Assembly (NCBI GenBank): GCA_030604345.1
Contig: JAUVWB010000149.1
Location: forward strand, 1-5,175
Reading direction: 5' to 3'
Length of the DNA stretch: 5,175 nucleotides
From: Desulfofustis sp.
Lineage (GTDB): Bacteria; Desulfobacterota; Desulfobulbia; Desulfobulbales; Desulfocapsaceae
Shown piece after piece: positions 1 to 5,175 of this stretch. The notes below the pieces were generated by a model, which was given only the letters and a program-made list of their open reading frames with translations, did not search any database and had not been told where the DNA came from. Position numbers and translations under genes: made by a program. Position 1 is the stretch's first letter. Every line of letters begins with the position of its first letter.

Positions 1-539
1 ACGGAACCGGCCAGGGTGTAGAGGAAGAACTTGATGGAGGCGTAGATTTTCCGTGGTCCGCCCCAGATGCCGATGATCAGGTACATGGGGATCAGCATGG
101 CTTCCCAGAGAACGTAGAAGAGGACGAAATCGAGGGCGACGAAGACGCCGATCATGGCTGTTTCCATGATCAGCAGACAGATCATGAAGGCCTTGACCCG
201 AACCTTGATGTAGGTCCAGGAGGCGAGGACGCAAAAAGGCATGATCAGGGCGGTCATCAGCACCAGCAGAATCGAGATGCCGTCGACTCCCACCGTGTAA
301 TTGATGTTCAAGGCAGGGATCCAGGGGCGGGTCTCGGCGAACTGGAACAGCGCCGTGGAACGATCAAAGCCGGGAAGCAGCAACAGGGAGAGCAGCCCGA
401 CCAGAGAGGTGACCAGGAGCGACACGACCCGGCACCCGGCCTCGCTGGTTATCGCCAACAGGAGCACGGCCCCGACCAGTGGCAGGAAAATCAGCGTGCT
501 GAGCAGCGGGAATCCCGTGTTGAGCAAAAGTTGATCCAT
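1..539 (-). CDS. nuoM: NADH-quinone oxidoreductase subunit M, N-terminal part (cut by left window edge)
   Basis: The first 179 codons of a membrane protein begin at ATG 539, with AAGGA at 549-553 nine bases upstream. Hydrophobic helices fall at about residues 11-31, 36-56, 87-109, 116-137 and 138-156. The segment INYTVGVDGISILLVLMTA (79-97) and the segment LFYVLWEAMLIPMYLIIGIWGG (140-161) are hallmark NuoM sequences; Glu146 in WEAMLIPM matches the essential TM5 glutamate (E. coli Glu144). NuoM is one of the antiporter-like proton-pumping subunits of complex I. It follows the 599-residue subunit at 21 bases, in the order expected for a nuo operon, where nuoN normally comes next (outside this window). 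The lysines of TM7 and TM8 and the TM12 glutamate typical of NuoM lie beyond the edge. NuoM is favoured over a third MrpD-like gene because of the GVDGIS and WEAMLIPMY signatures. Confidence 0.94.
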   Translation of the reverse strand, partial: MDQLLLNTGFPLLSTLIFLPLVGAVLLLAITSEAGCRVVSLLVTSLVGLLSLLLLPGFDRSTALFQFAETRPWIPALNINYTVGVDGISILLVLMTALIMPFCVLASWTYIKVRVKAFMICLLIMETAMIGVFVALDFVLFYVLWEAMLIPMYLIIGIWGGPRKIYASIKFFLYTLAGS

Positions 540-560
540 CTCGTTGCGTCCTTGGTGATG

Positions 561-2360
561 TTAGAGCCAGATATAGACAAACAGCAGCACGACGATACAG
601 GATATGGCGTAGCCGATGGTCTGCTGAATATGACCCCGTTGTATGGCAGTGGCCACCAGCTGCCCGAAAGAGCGCACCGAACGCGCAGATCCATCGAGCA
701 GGCCGTCGATGGCGTGCCAGTCGAACCAGGACCAGAACCGGGCGGTGGTCATCAGGGAAAAGAGGCCGACAACCCGATACGCCTCCCCCCAGGCGGTGTC
801 GAACCACTGGATCGGATGTTTGGCCAGCCACAGACATACCTGGCCGCCCCGGCGGTAGAACCAGTCCAGGTCGAGATAGGTGGCGGCCCGGGCGCCGATC
901 CGGTGGCGCAGCAGCACAAAGCCAACACCGGCGAAGGCAAGGATCTGCACGGTCTCGCTGAGATGGTAGCCGGTATAGGGGTGATACGAACCGACGATAT
1001 CCTGGTGGGGCAGCAGGGCGTAGAGCAGCGGGTACCAGGTGCCGACGACAAAACAGAGCAGAGCGGCGGCTAGCATGGCCAGCTGCATGTTCCATGGTGG
1101 GTCGGCAGCCGCTGCGAAGGACTGTTCGTCACCCCGGTGGTCGCCAAAAAATATCAACCAGGGCAGCCGCAGGCCGGCCACCAGAAAGGTGCCGGCGGAG
1201 ACCATGGTCAACAGGAAGCCCGCCCACAGCAGGTGTTCCTGGTAACTGGCGGCAATGATCATCGACTTGGAGACGAAACCGGAAAACAGGGGGAATGCCG
1301 ATACCGAGATGCCGCCGATAACCATGAACAGCAGGGTCAGGGGCATCTTTCGGTAGAGGCCGCCGAGCTCGGTGAAGCGCTGCCGGCCGGTCATCTGGAT
1401 GACGGCACCGGCACCCATGAACAGCAGTCCTTTGTAGAGGATGTGGGCGACGGCATGGGCGGTGGCGCCGTTGATCGCCAGGGCCGTGCCGATGCCAACG
1501 CCGGCGACCATGTAGCCGACCTGGCTGATGATCTCCCAGCCGAGCAGACGGCGGATGTCGTTTTCCAGGAGGGCGTAGATGATGCCGTAGATGGCCATGC
1601 CGACGCCGAGGAAGATGAGGATGTCGAATCCGGCGCAGGCCCGGGCCAGCGCGTAAATGGCGGTCTTGGTGGTAAACGCGCACATGAACACCGAGCCGGT
1701 GATGCTGGCCTTGCTGTAGGCATCCGGGAGCCAGGAGTGGAACGGGATGACCGCCGCGTTGAGCATCAGTCCGGACATGATCAGCCAGGTGGACAACCGC
1801 GCGTTTTCGTAATCGAGCAGGTCGAAGGCCAGCGAACCGCTGATCTGGTAGTGCATGACGAAGCCCATCAACAGCAGCAGGCCGCCGAAGGTGTGTACCA
1901 GCAGGTAGCGGAAGCCGGCGGCCGGGGCGTCTTTGTCGTCCCGGTTGGTCCAGATGAGAAAGGTGGAGGCAAACGCCATCATCTCCCAGAAGAGAAACAG
2001 GCTCAGGTAATCACCGCTGTAGATGGCTCCGAGTGAGCCGGCGACGTAGAACCAGGCCGCCACCTGTTGCCAGACGTTGCGCTCCTGCAGACCGTAGACG
2101 GTGCCAATGATCGCCATCAACGCCATGATGAAGGCAAAGGCGTTGGACAGCGGGTCGATGCGACCAAAAGTCAGCTGCCAGTCGAGGAAGGCCACCTGGC
2201 CATAGACGCCCTGGTGGAAGCCGAGCCAGACCACGTTGACGAAGGTGAGCAGCGGTATCAGTACCAGATAGGGGCGACGAAACGGTTCCCGGATCAGCGG
2301 CAGGATCAGGGCGCCGATGATCAGCATCAGGGCCGGATGGAAGAAGCCGCTAGTTGTCAT
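561..2360 (-). CDS. MrpD/NuoL-family proton-translocating subunit with NuoL-like C-terminal extension (599 aa)
   Basis: The 599-residue polytopic membrane protein is of the proton-conducting antiporter family. Expected residues seen are Glu126 in LFLFWEMMAF (TM5), Lys232 in FTTKTAIYALAR (TM8), Lys310 in AHILYKGLLF (TM11 region) and Lys365 in FSGFVSKSMI (TM12). The lysine expected seven residues before the PFH/PLF turn in the broken TM7 is replaced by Asn201 (LNAAVIPFHSWLPDAYSKA). After about residue 485 comes a tail with a long amphipathic-looking stretch (LDLDWFYRRGG, DWHAIDGLLDG, ARSVRSFGQLV) and a final membrane helix at 582-598, reminiscent of the lateral helix and last helix of NuoL. An upstream in-frame ATG at 2411 would add 17 Arg/Pro-rich residues and lacks support; the ATG at 2360 follows a strong Shine-Dalgarno site and is chosen. 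The likely database label is Na+/H+ antiporter subunit D, but the context makes it a probable complex I pump subunit, possibly in the distal NuoL position. Twenty-one bases separate it from nuoM. Confidence 0.9.
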   Translation of the reverse strand: MTTSGFFHPALMLIIGALILPLIREPFRRPYLVLIPLLTFVNVVWLGFHQGVYGQVAFLDWQLTFGRIDPLSNAFAFIMALMAIIGTVYGLQERNVWQQVAAWFYVAGSLGAIYSGDYLSLFLFWEMMAFASTFLIWTNRDDKDAPAAGFRYLLVHTFGGLLLLMGFVMHYQISGSLAFDLLDYENARLSTWLIMSGLMLNAAVIPFHSWLPDAYSKASITGSVFMCAFTTKTAIYALARACAGFDILIFLGVGMAIYGIIYALLENDIRRLLGWEIISQVGYMVAGVGIGTALAINGATAHAVAHILYKGLLFMGAGAVIQMTGRQRFTELGGLYRKMPLTLLFMVIGGISVSAFPLFSGFVSKSMIIAASYQEHLLWAGFLLTMVSAGTFLVAGLRLPWLIFFGDHRGDEQSFAAAADPPWNMQLAMLAAALLCFVVGTWYPLLYALLPHQDIVGSYHPYTGYHLSETVQILAFAGVGFVLLRHRIGARAATYLDLDWFYRRGGQVCLWLAKHPIQWFDTAWGEAYRVVGLFSLMTTARFWSWFDWHAIDGLLDGSARSVRSFGQLVATAIQRGHIQQTIGYAISCIVVLLFVYIWL

Positions 2361-2589
2361 AGTAGTCCTCCTCCTTGGCGATGCCGGCACCGGCCAGCCA
2401 GCGGGCGACAAAGATCAGGACGACCGCCGAGAGCAGGCCGAACAGGCTCCAGAAGCCGGGCAGGGAGCGCTCGGCCCAGGTGTGGGCATGCGACGTGTCC
2501 ACGGTGAGGCTCCAGACGACCACCGCCGCAGCCAGCCCGTAAACAGCTGCACGGAGGGCACGTTGCTTGGCAAGCAGAAAATCTATCAA
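2350..2589 (-). CDS. Small two-helix membrane protein (79 aa) between the two MrpD-like subunits, function unknown
   Basis: This short frame ends at TAG (2350-2352) and fits the space between the two antiporter genes. There is no in-frame ATG. The best start is TTG at 2589, 5 bases after the preceding stop; a CTG at about 2598 overlapping that stop is an alternative with a slightly better placed AAGG-like sequence, so the start is uncertain. The predicted protein has hydrophobic helices at about residues 12-30 and 46-66, joined by a polar loop with His34 and His36 (SHAHTWAERSLPGF) and ending in an acidic EEDYYDN tail. Its last 11 bases overlap the start of the next gene, whose ribosome binding site lies inside it, indicating translational coupling. 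From memory, short proteins with an H-x-H or HF, PGF and EDYYD pattern accompany MrpD-like genes in other proteobacteria, which supports a real gene. I know no described function; an accessory subunit of the membrane arm is an inference. Confidence 0.78.
   Translation of the reverse strand: MIDFLLAKQRALRAAVYGLAAAVVVWSLTVDTSHAHTWAERSLPGFWSLFGLLSAVVLIFVARWLAGAGIAKEEDYYDN
2366..2376 (-). promoter_or_regulatory. Strong Shine-Dalgarno site deciding the start of the 599-aa subunit
   Basis: On the minus strand this reads AAGGAGGAGGA, with its AAGGAGG core ending 9 bases before the ATG at 2360. It is the best ribosome binding site in the window and lies inside the last codons of the small 79-residue gene. 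It favours the 2360 start over the in-frame ATG at 2411. Confidence 0.85.
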
Positions 2590-2594
2590 TCGTA

Positions 2595-4076
2595 TCAGCC
2601 GGTTACCGCCTTGACAAAGGACATCATGAATTGAGGAAAGATCCCGATGAGCACCGAGATCAAGCAGGCGATCAGGATCGGGATGAGCATGGTCAGCGGT
2701 GCTTCCTTGATGGCTGAGCCGGCGGTGGCGGCGGCCGGTCGGCCGAAAAACGCCTTGTAGGTCACCGGCAGAAAATAGGCGGCGTTGAGCAGCGTCGAGG
2801 TCAGCAGCAGCAGCAGGATGCCGATCTGATGGGCCTGCAGGGAGCCCACCAGCAGCTGCCATTTGGAAATGAAGCCGGCCACCGGCGGGGCGCCGATCAT
2901 TGACAGGGAGGCGACGAAAAAGGCGCCGAAGGTGAACGGCATGACACGCCCCAGCCCCTCCATCTCGGAGATGTCTTTTTTATGTGCGGCCACATAGATG
3001 GCCCCGGCGCAGAAGAACAGGGTGATCTTGGCGAAGGCGTGATTGACGATGTGGATCAGCCCGCCCTGCACGGCCGCCGGCGTCAACAGCGCCACACCCA
3101 TGATGATATAGCTGAGCTGGCTGACGGTGGAGTAGGCCAGGCGGGCCTTGAGGTTGTCCTTGGACAGAGCGATGACCGAGGCGGCGATGACGGTGAAGCC
3201 GACGAAATACGCGGTCGGTATGCCCAGGTTGAGGGCGGTCATGAGATCGATGCCGAAGACATAGAGCATGACCCTGGTGGTGCAGAAGACGCCGACCTTG
3301 ACCACGGCGACGGCGTGCAGCAACGCCGAGACCGGGGTCGGTGCGACCATGGCGCCGGGCAGCCAGTGGTGAAAGGGCATCACGCCGTTTTTGGCGAAGC
3401 CGAAGAGGCAGAAGACGTAGAGCATGACCACCAGCGGCTTGCTCACCTCGGGGCTGAAGATGCCGCTCTGGATGTCGCCGGCGAAATCAAGCGTGCCGGT
3501 GAGCACGTAGATCAGAATCATTGCCGGCAGCAGAAAGGCCTTGGCGGTGGCGGTCAGGTAGACCAGGTACTTGCGGCCGCCCTCATAGCCCTCAGCGTCC
3601 TGGTGGTGGGCCACCAGCGGGTAGGTGCAGATGGAGACGATCTCGTAGAAGAGGTACATGGTCAACAGGTTGTCGGCGAACGCGACTCCGATCGCCCCGA
3701 AAATGGCCAGGGCGAAACAGGCGTTGAAACGGGTCTGGGCATGCTCCTTGAGCCCGCGCATGTAGCCGAGCGAGTAGTAGACGGCAATCGTCCACAGCGA
3801 TGAGGCCACCAGGGCGAAGATCATCGACATGGCGTCGGCCCGCAGGGTGATGGTCAGGTTGGGCAGCAGTTCGAAGATCTGAAAATAGAGCGTCTTGCCC
3901 TGCAGCACGGCGGGGATCATGGAGGCCACCACCAGCAGCAGGATGATCGAGGAGATGGAGGAAATGGCCTCCCTGACGTTCTCTTCCGCACCCTTGAGCA
4001 TGACGCCGATGGCGCCGAGCAGCGGGATGAGCAGGGCGATGACCAGTTTGCTGGAGACGATGATTGAGGCGTCCAT
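2595..4076 (-). CDS. MrpD/NuoL-family proton-translocating subunit (493 aa), first of two in the NuoL position
   Basis: The polytopic membrane protein has 493 residues and about 14 hydrophobic helices and belongs to the proton-conducting antiporter family shared by NuoL, NuoM, NuoN, MrpA and MrpD. The expected pump residues are visible: Glu145 in LFYEIVSIC (TM5), Lys229 in FAKNGVMPFHHWLP (broken TM7), Lys260 in AVVKVGVF (TM8), His346 and Lys350 in VNHAFAKITLFF, and Lys405 in GFISKWQLL (TM12). It stops soon after the 14th helix and lacks the C-terminal lateral helix that defines true NuoL, so its size resembles MrpD, NuoM or NuoN. Databases would probably label it a monovalent cation/H+ antiporter subunit D family protein. 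Its place directly after nuoK, where nuoL normally lies, argues for a complex I subunit, not a stand-alone Mrp antiporter; no other mrp genes are visible. The ATG at 4076 is preceded by AGAGGA (4087-4092). Whether it moves protons or sodium cannot be read from the sequence. Confidence 0.9.
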   Translation of the reverse strand: MDASIIVSSKLVIALLIPLLGAIGVMLKGAEENVREAISSISSIILLLVVASMIPAVLQGKTLYFQIFELLPNLTITLRADAMSMIFALVASSLWTIAVYYSLGYMRGLKEHAQTRFNACFALAIFGAIGVAFADNLLTMYLFYEIVSICTYPLVAHHQDAEGYEGGRKYLVYLTATAKAFLLPAMILIYVLTGTLDFAGDIQSGIFSPEVSKPLVVMLYVFCLFGFAKNGVMPFHHWLPGAMVAPTPVSALLHAVAVVKVGVFCTTRVMLYVFGIDLMTALNLGIPTAYFVGFTVIAASVIALSKDNLKARLAYSTVSQLSYIIMGVALLTPAAVQGGLIHIVNHAFAKITLFFCAGAIYVAAHKKDISEMEGLGRVMPFTFGAFFVASLSMIGAPPVAGFISKWQLLVGSLQAHQIGILLLLLTSTLLNAAYFLPVTYKAFFGRPAAATAGSAIKEAPLTMLIPILIACLISVLIGIFPQFMMSFVKAVTG

Positions 4077-4083
4077 ACCAACG

Positions 4084-4410
4084 TTATCCTCTCAGGTTGA
4101 TCAGGTCTTCGGTGTCGACCGTCTTATGGTGCCGATACACGGCAATGGCGATGCTCAGGCCGATGGCGGCCTCGGCGGCGGCGATGGCCATGATGAACAG
4201 GGCGAAGATCTGACCGACCGACGGGTCGGGGGCGACGAAGCGGTTGAACGCCATGAAATTGACCGAGACGCCGGCCAGCATCAGCTCCGCGGCGATCAAC
4301 ATGCCGATCAGCGTGCGCCGGGTGACCAGTCCGTAGACGCCCAGGCCGAAGATCATGGCGCCGAAGACCAGGTAGGTGGTCAGGTACTGATGGATGGTCA
4401 ACAGACTCAT
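4084..4410 (-). CDS. nuoK: NADH-quinone oxidoreductase subunit K
   Basis: The 108-residue, three-helix membrane protein is of the NuoK/MrpC family. Two membrane glutamates expected for proton transfer are present: Glu42 in AAELMLAGVSVNF and Glu80 in AAAEAAIGL (counterparts of E. coli Glu36 and Glu72). The N-terminal helix is about residues 10-28, helix 2 about 33-55 and helix 3 about 66-92, followed by a short polar tail. NuoK sits between NuoJ and the antiporter-like subunits and is part of the glutamate/lysine chain along the membrane arm. The ATG at 4410 has AAGGAG at 4417-4422, 6 bases upstream, and overlaps the nuoJ TGA as ATGA. The N terminus is a few residues longer than in E. coli. 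Seven bases separate its TAA from the next gene, so it belongs to the same transcript. Confidence 0.97.
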   Translation of the reverse strand: MSLLTIHQYLTTYLVFGAMIFGLGVYGLVTRRTLIGMLIAAELMLAGVSVNFMAFNRFVAPDPSVGQIFALFIMAIAAAEAAIGLSIAIAVYRHHKTVDTEDLINLRG

Positions 4411-4955
4411 AACCGGCTCCTTCCGCCGCGGGCGATGACGATGGCCCCGATGATGGCGATCAGCAGGACGATGGAGATCAGCTCGAAAACCATGGAATAG
4501 GTGGTGAGCAGGTGCATCCCGATGTCACGGACCGAGCCGCCGGCCTCCTTGGCAAAGGTCGGCCATTCGGTGCGCAGGGCCAGCGTTGCCATGGCGCCGA
4601 AGACCAGAGCGGCGATGAGGAAGCCGAGGGGACCGGAGAGCACGTTGGTGGGGCCGGACTTGCGTTTCTGCTCCGGGGCGGCGAGCATGATGGCAAAGGA
4701 AATGGTCACACAGATGGCGCCCACGTAGATGAGAATCTGCATCCTCGCCATGAACGGCGAGTTGAGGAAGTAGTAGAACCCGGCCACGCCGGTGAAACAG
4801 ACGATGACGCCGGCCAGGGCTCGCACCAAGCGGTCGGCGGTGGCGGCGATGACGCCGCCGGCCAGGGTCAGCCCGAACATGGCCAAAAACACCAAGCCAA
4901 TCAGGCCGTCGGCACTGAACAGACGCGGGTCGGTGACTACGGCGGCAACATTCAT
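4407..4955 (-). CDS. nuoJ: NADH-quinone oxidoreductase subunit J
   Basis: The 182-residue integral membrane protein has about five hydrophobic segments (roughly residues 15-35, 45-64, 72-93, 108-127 and 150-175). Residues 66-91 contain the family signature around SPFMARMQILIYVGAI, where Tyr77 and Gly79 sit in the helix that in known structures carries the pi-bulge involved in coupling. The C-terminal stretch (LLTTYSMVFELISIVLL followed by an AIIGAI segment) is also typical of NuoJ. It forms part of the membrane arm, connecting the quinone site with the antiporter-like subunits. The ATG at 4955 is preceded by GAAGGAA (4964-4970), 8 bases upstream and lying inside the end of nuoI. The start overlaps the nuoI stop by 4 bases and the stop overlaps the nuoK start by 4 bases, so all three genes are probably translated in a coupled way. 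Length is normal for the family. Confidence 0.96.
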   Translation of the reverse strand: MNVAAVVTDPRLFSADGLIGLVFLAMFGLTLAGGVIAATADRLVRALAGVIVCFTGVAGFYYFLNSPFMARMQILIYVGAICVTISFAIMLAAPEQKRKSGPTNVLSGPLGFLIAALVFGAMATLALRTEWPTFAKEAGGSVRDIGMHLLTTYSMVFELISIVLLIAIIGAIVIARGGRSRL

Positions 4956-5175
4956 GATTGCTGTTCCTTCAGTCTGGCCATGAGGTCGAAGATGAAATCT
5001 TCTTTCCTGGTACTGGCCAGGTTATATTCGTTGGAAAATCTGATGGCGTTGAAATTGCACGATTCGACGCAAGAGCCGCACAGTGAACAAGTGGTGAAGT
5101 CGAGCCGGTAGCCGGTCAGCACCTTTTTCTTGCTCCCTTCCGGCTTCTCGCTGGTGATGGAGATGCAGTTCGACG
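4952..5175 (-). CDS. nuoI: NADH-quinone oxidoreductase subunit I, C-terminal part (cut by right window edge)
   Basis: This is the last 73 codons of an open frame that enters from the right edge and ends at TGA (4952-4954). The peptide contains a ferredoxin-type 4Fe-4S motif, CSLCGSCVESC (C-x2-C-x2-C-x3-C), about residues 29-39 of the visible part, preceded by an NCISI segment that looks like the end of the first cluster motif. The motif is followed by the tail FNAIRFSNEYNLA and a charged helix, as usual after the second cluster of NuoI. In complex I this subunit carries two 4Fe-4S clusters and passes electrons toward the quinone-reducing end of the peripheral arm. The stop overlaps the nuoJ start in an ATGA arrangement, suggesting translational coupling. 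The N-terminal portion with the rest of the first cluster motif is outside the window. The identification rests on the cluster motif, the tail and the position directly before nuoJ; a different 2x[4Fe-4S] protein is unlikely in this context. Confidence 0.93.
   Translation of the reverse strand, partial: SNCISITSEKPEGSKKKVLTGYRLDFTTCSLCGSCVESCNFNAIRFSNEYNLASTRKEDFIFDLMARLKEQQS

Noticed and set aside
364..1095. A 243-codon same-strand frame across the end of the 599-aa gene and the start of nuoM
   Set aside because: The Arg/Pro/Ala-rich product is typical of an out-of-frame reading of GC-rich sequence, and it conflicts with two well-supported genes.
1137..2036. A 299-codon open frame on the plus strand, opposite the 599-aa subunit gene
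   Set aside because: The product is rich in Gly, Asp, Glu, His and Gln with low-complexity runs, as expected from the antisense of a GC-rich gene for a hydrophobic protein. It has no recognisable domain, and the opposite frame is a clear family member.
2361..2411. A 17-residue N-terminal extension of the 599-aa subunit from the ATG at 2411
   Set aside because: The extension is Arg/Pro-rich, overlaps the small gene more deeply and would place the strong Shine-Dalgarno site inside the coding region; the start at 2360 explains that site.
2590..2862. An N-terminal extension of the small gene up to an ATG at 2862
   Set aside because: It would overlap the 493-aa gene by more than 260 bases and add a non-membrane-like Ala/Arg/Pro-rich sequence; only the part after the preceding stop looks like a real membrane protein.
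2982..3803. A 273-codon open frame on the plus strand, opposite the 493-aa subunit gene
   Set aside because: It has the same Gly/Asp/Glu/His-rich antisense composition and lies wholly inside a convincing conserved gene.
561..4076. A stand-alone Mrp-type Na+/H+ antiporter operon
   Set aside because: The flanking genes are nuoI, nuoJ, nuoK and nuoM on the same strand with overlaps or minimal gaps, and no mrpA, B, E, F or G genes are visible, so a complex I setting is much more likely.
4512..5111. A 199-codon open frame on the plus strand across nuoJ and the end of nuoI
   Set aside because: It is antisense to two conserved genes, has biased composition and no domain; it is a shadow of the real frames.

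Overview
The window is a block of a respiratory complex I (nuo, proton-pumping NADH:quinone oxidoreductase type) operon, entirely on the minus strand. Genes therefore read from high to low coordinates. In order they are the 3' end of nuoI, nuoJ, nuoK, a 493-residue MrpD/NuoL-family antiporter-like subunit, a 79-residue two-helix membrane protein, a 599-residue MrpD/NuoL-family subunit, and the 5' part of nuoM, which runs off the left edge. The genes are packed with 4-base stop/start overlaps, an 11-base overlap or gaps of 5 to 21 bases. I see no promoter, terminator, RNA gene, repeat or mobile element, and no stretch without a gene longer than about 20 bases.

The sequence is GC-rich and the gene order I-J-K-(MrpD-like)-(small)-(NuoL-like)-M is not the textbook I-J-K-L-M-N. 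From memory of family members, complex I loci with two MrpD-like genes where nuoL should be occur in Desulfobacterota/deltaproteobacterial anaerobes (Desulfobulbales or Desulfuromonadales type), and the NuoI C-terminal sequence would fit that. This placement is an inference and cannot be proved from the window.

Functionally, NuoI carries iron-sulfur clusters of the peripheral arm, leading electrons toward quinone. NuoJ and NuoK form the part of the membrane arm that links quinone chemistry to the pumps. The two MrpD-like proteins and NuoM are ion-translocating antiporter-like subunits. The point of interest is the replacement of a single nuoL by a three-gene module: one compact antiporter subunit with the full set of expected charged residues, one small uncharacterised membrane protein, and one longer antiporter subunit. 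The longer one has a NuoL-like C-terminal tail but an Asn where the broken-helix (TM7) lysine is expected. If nuoN lies just outside the window, the complex would have four antiporter-like subunits instead of three.
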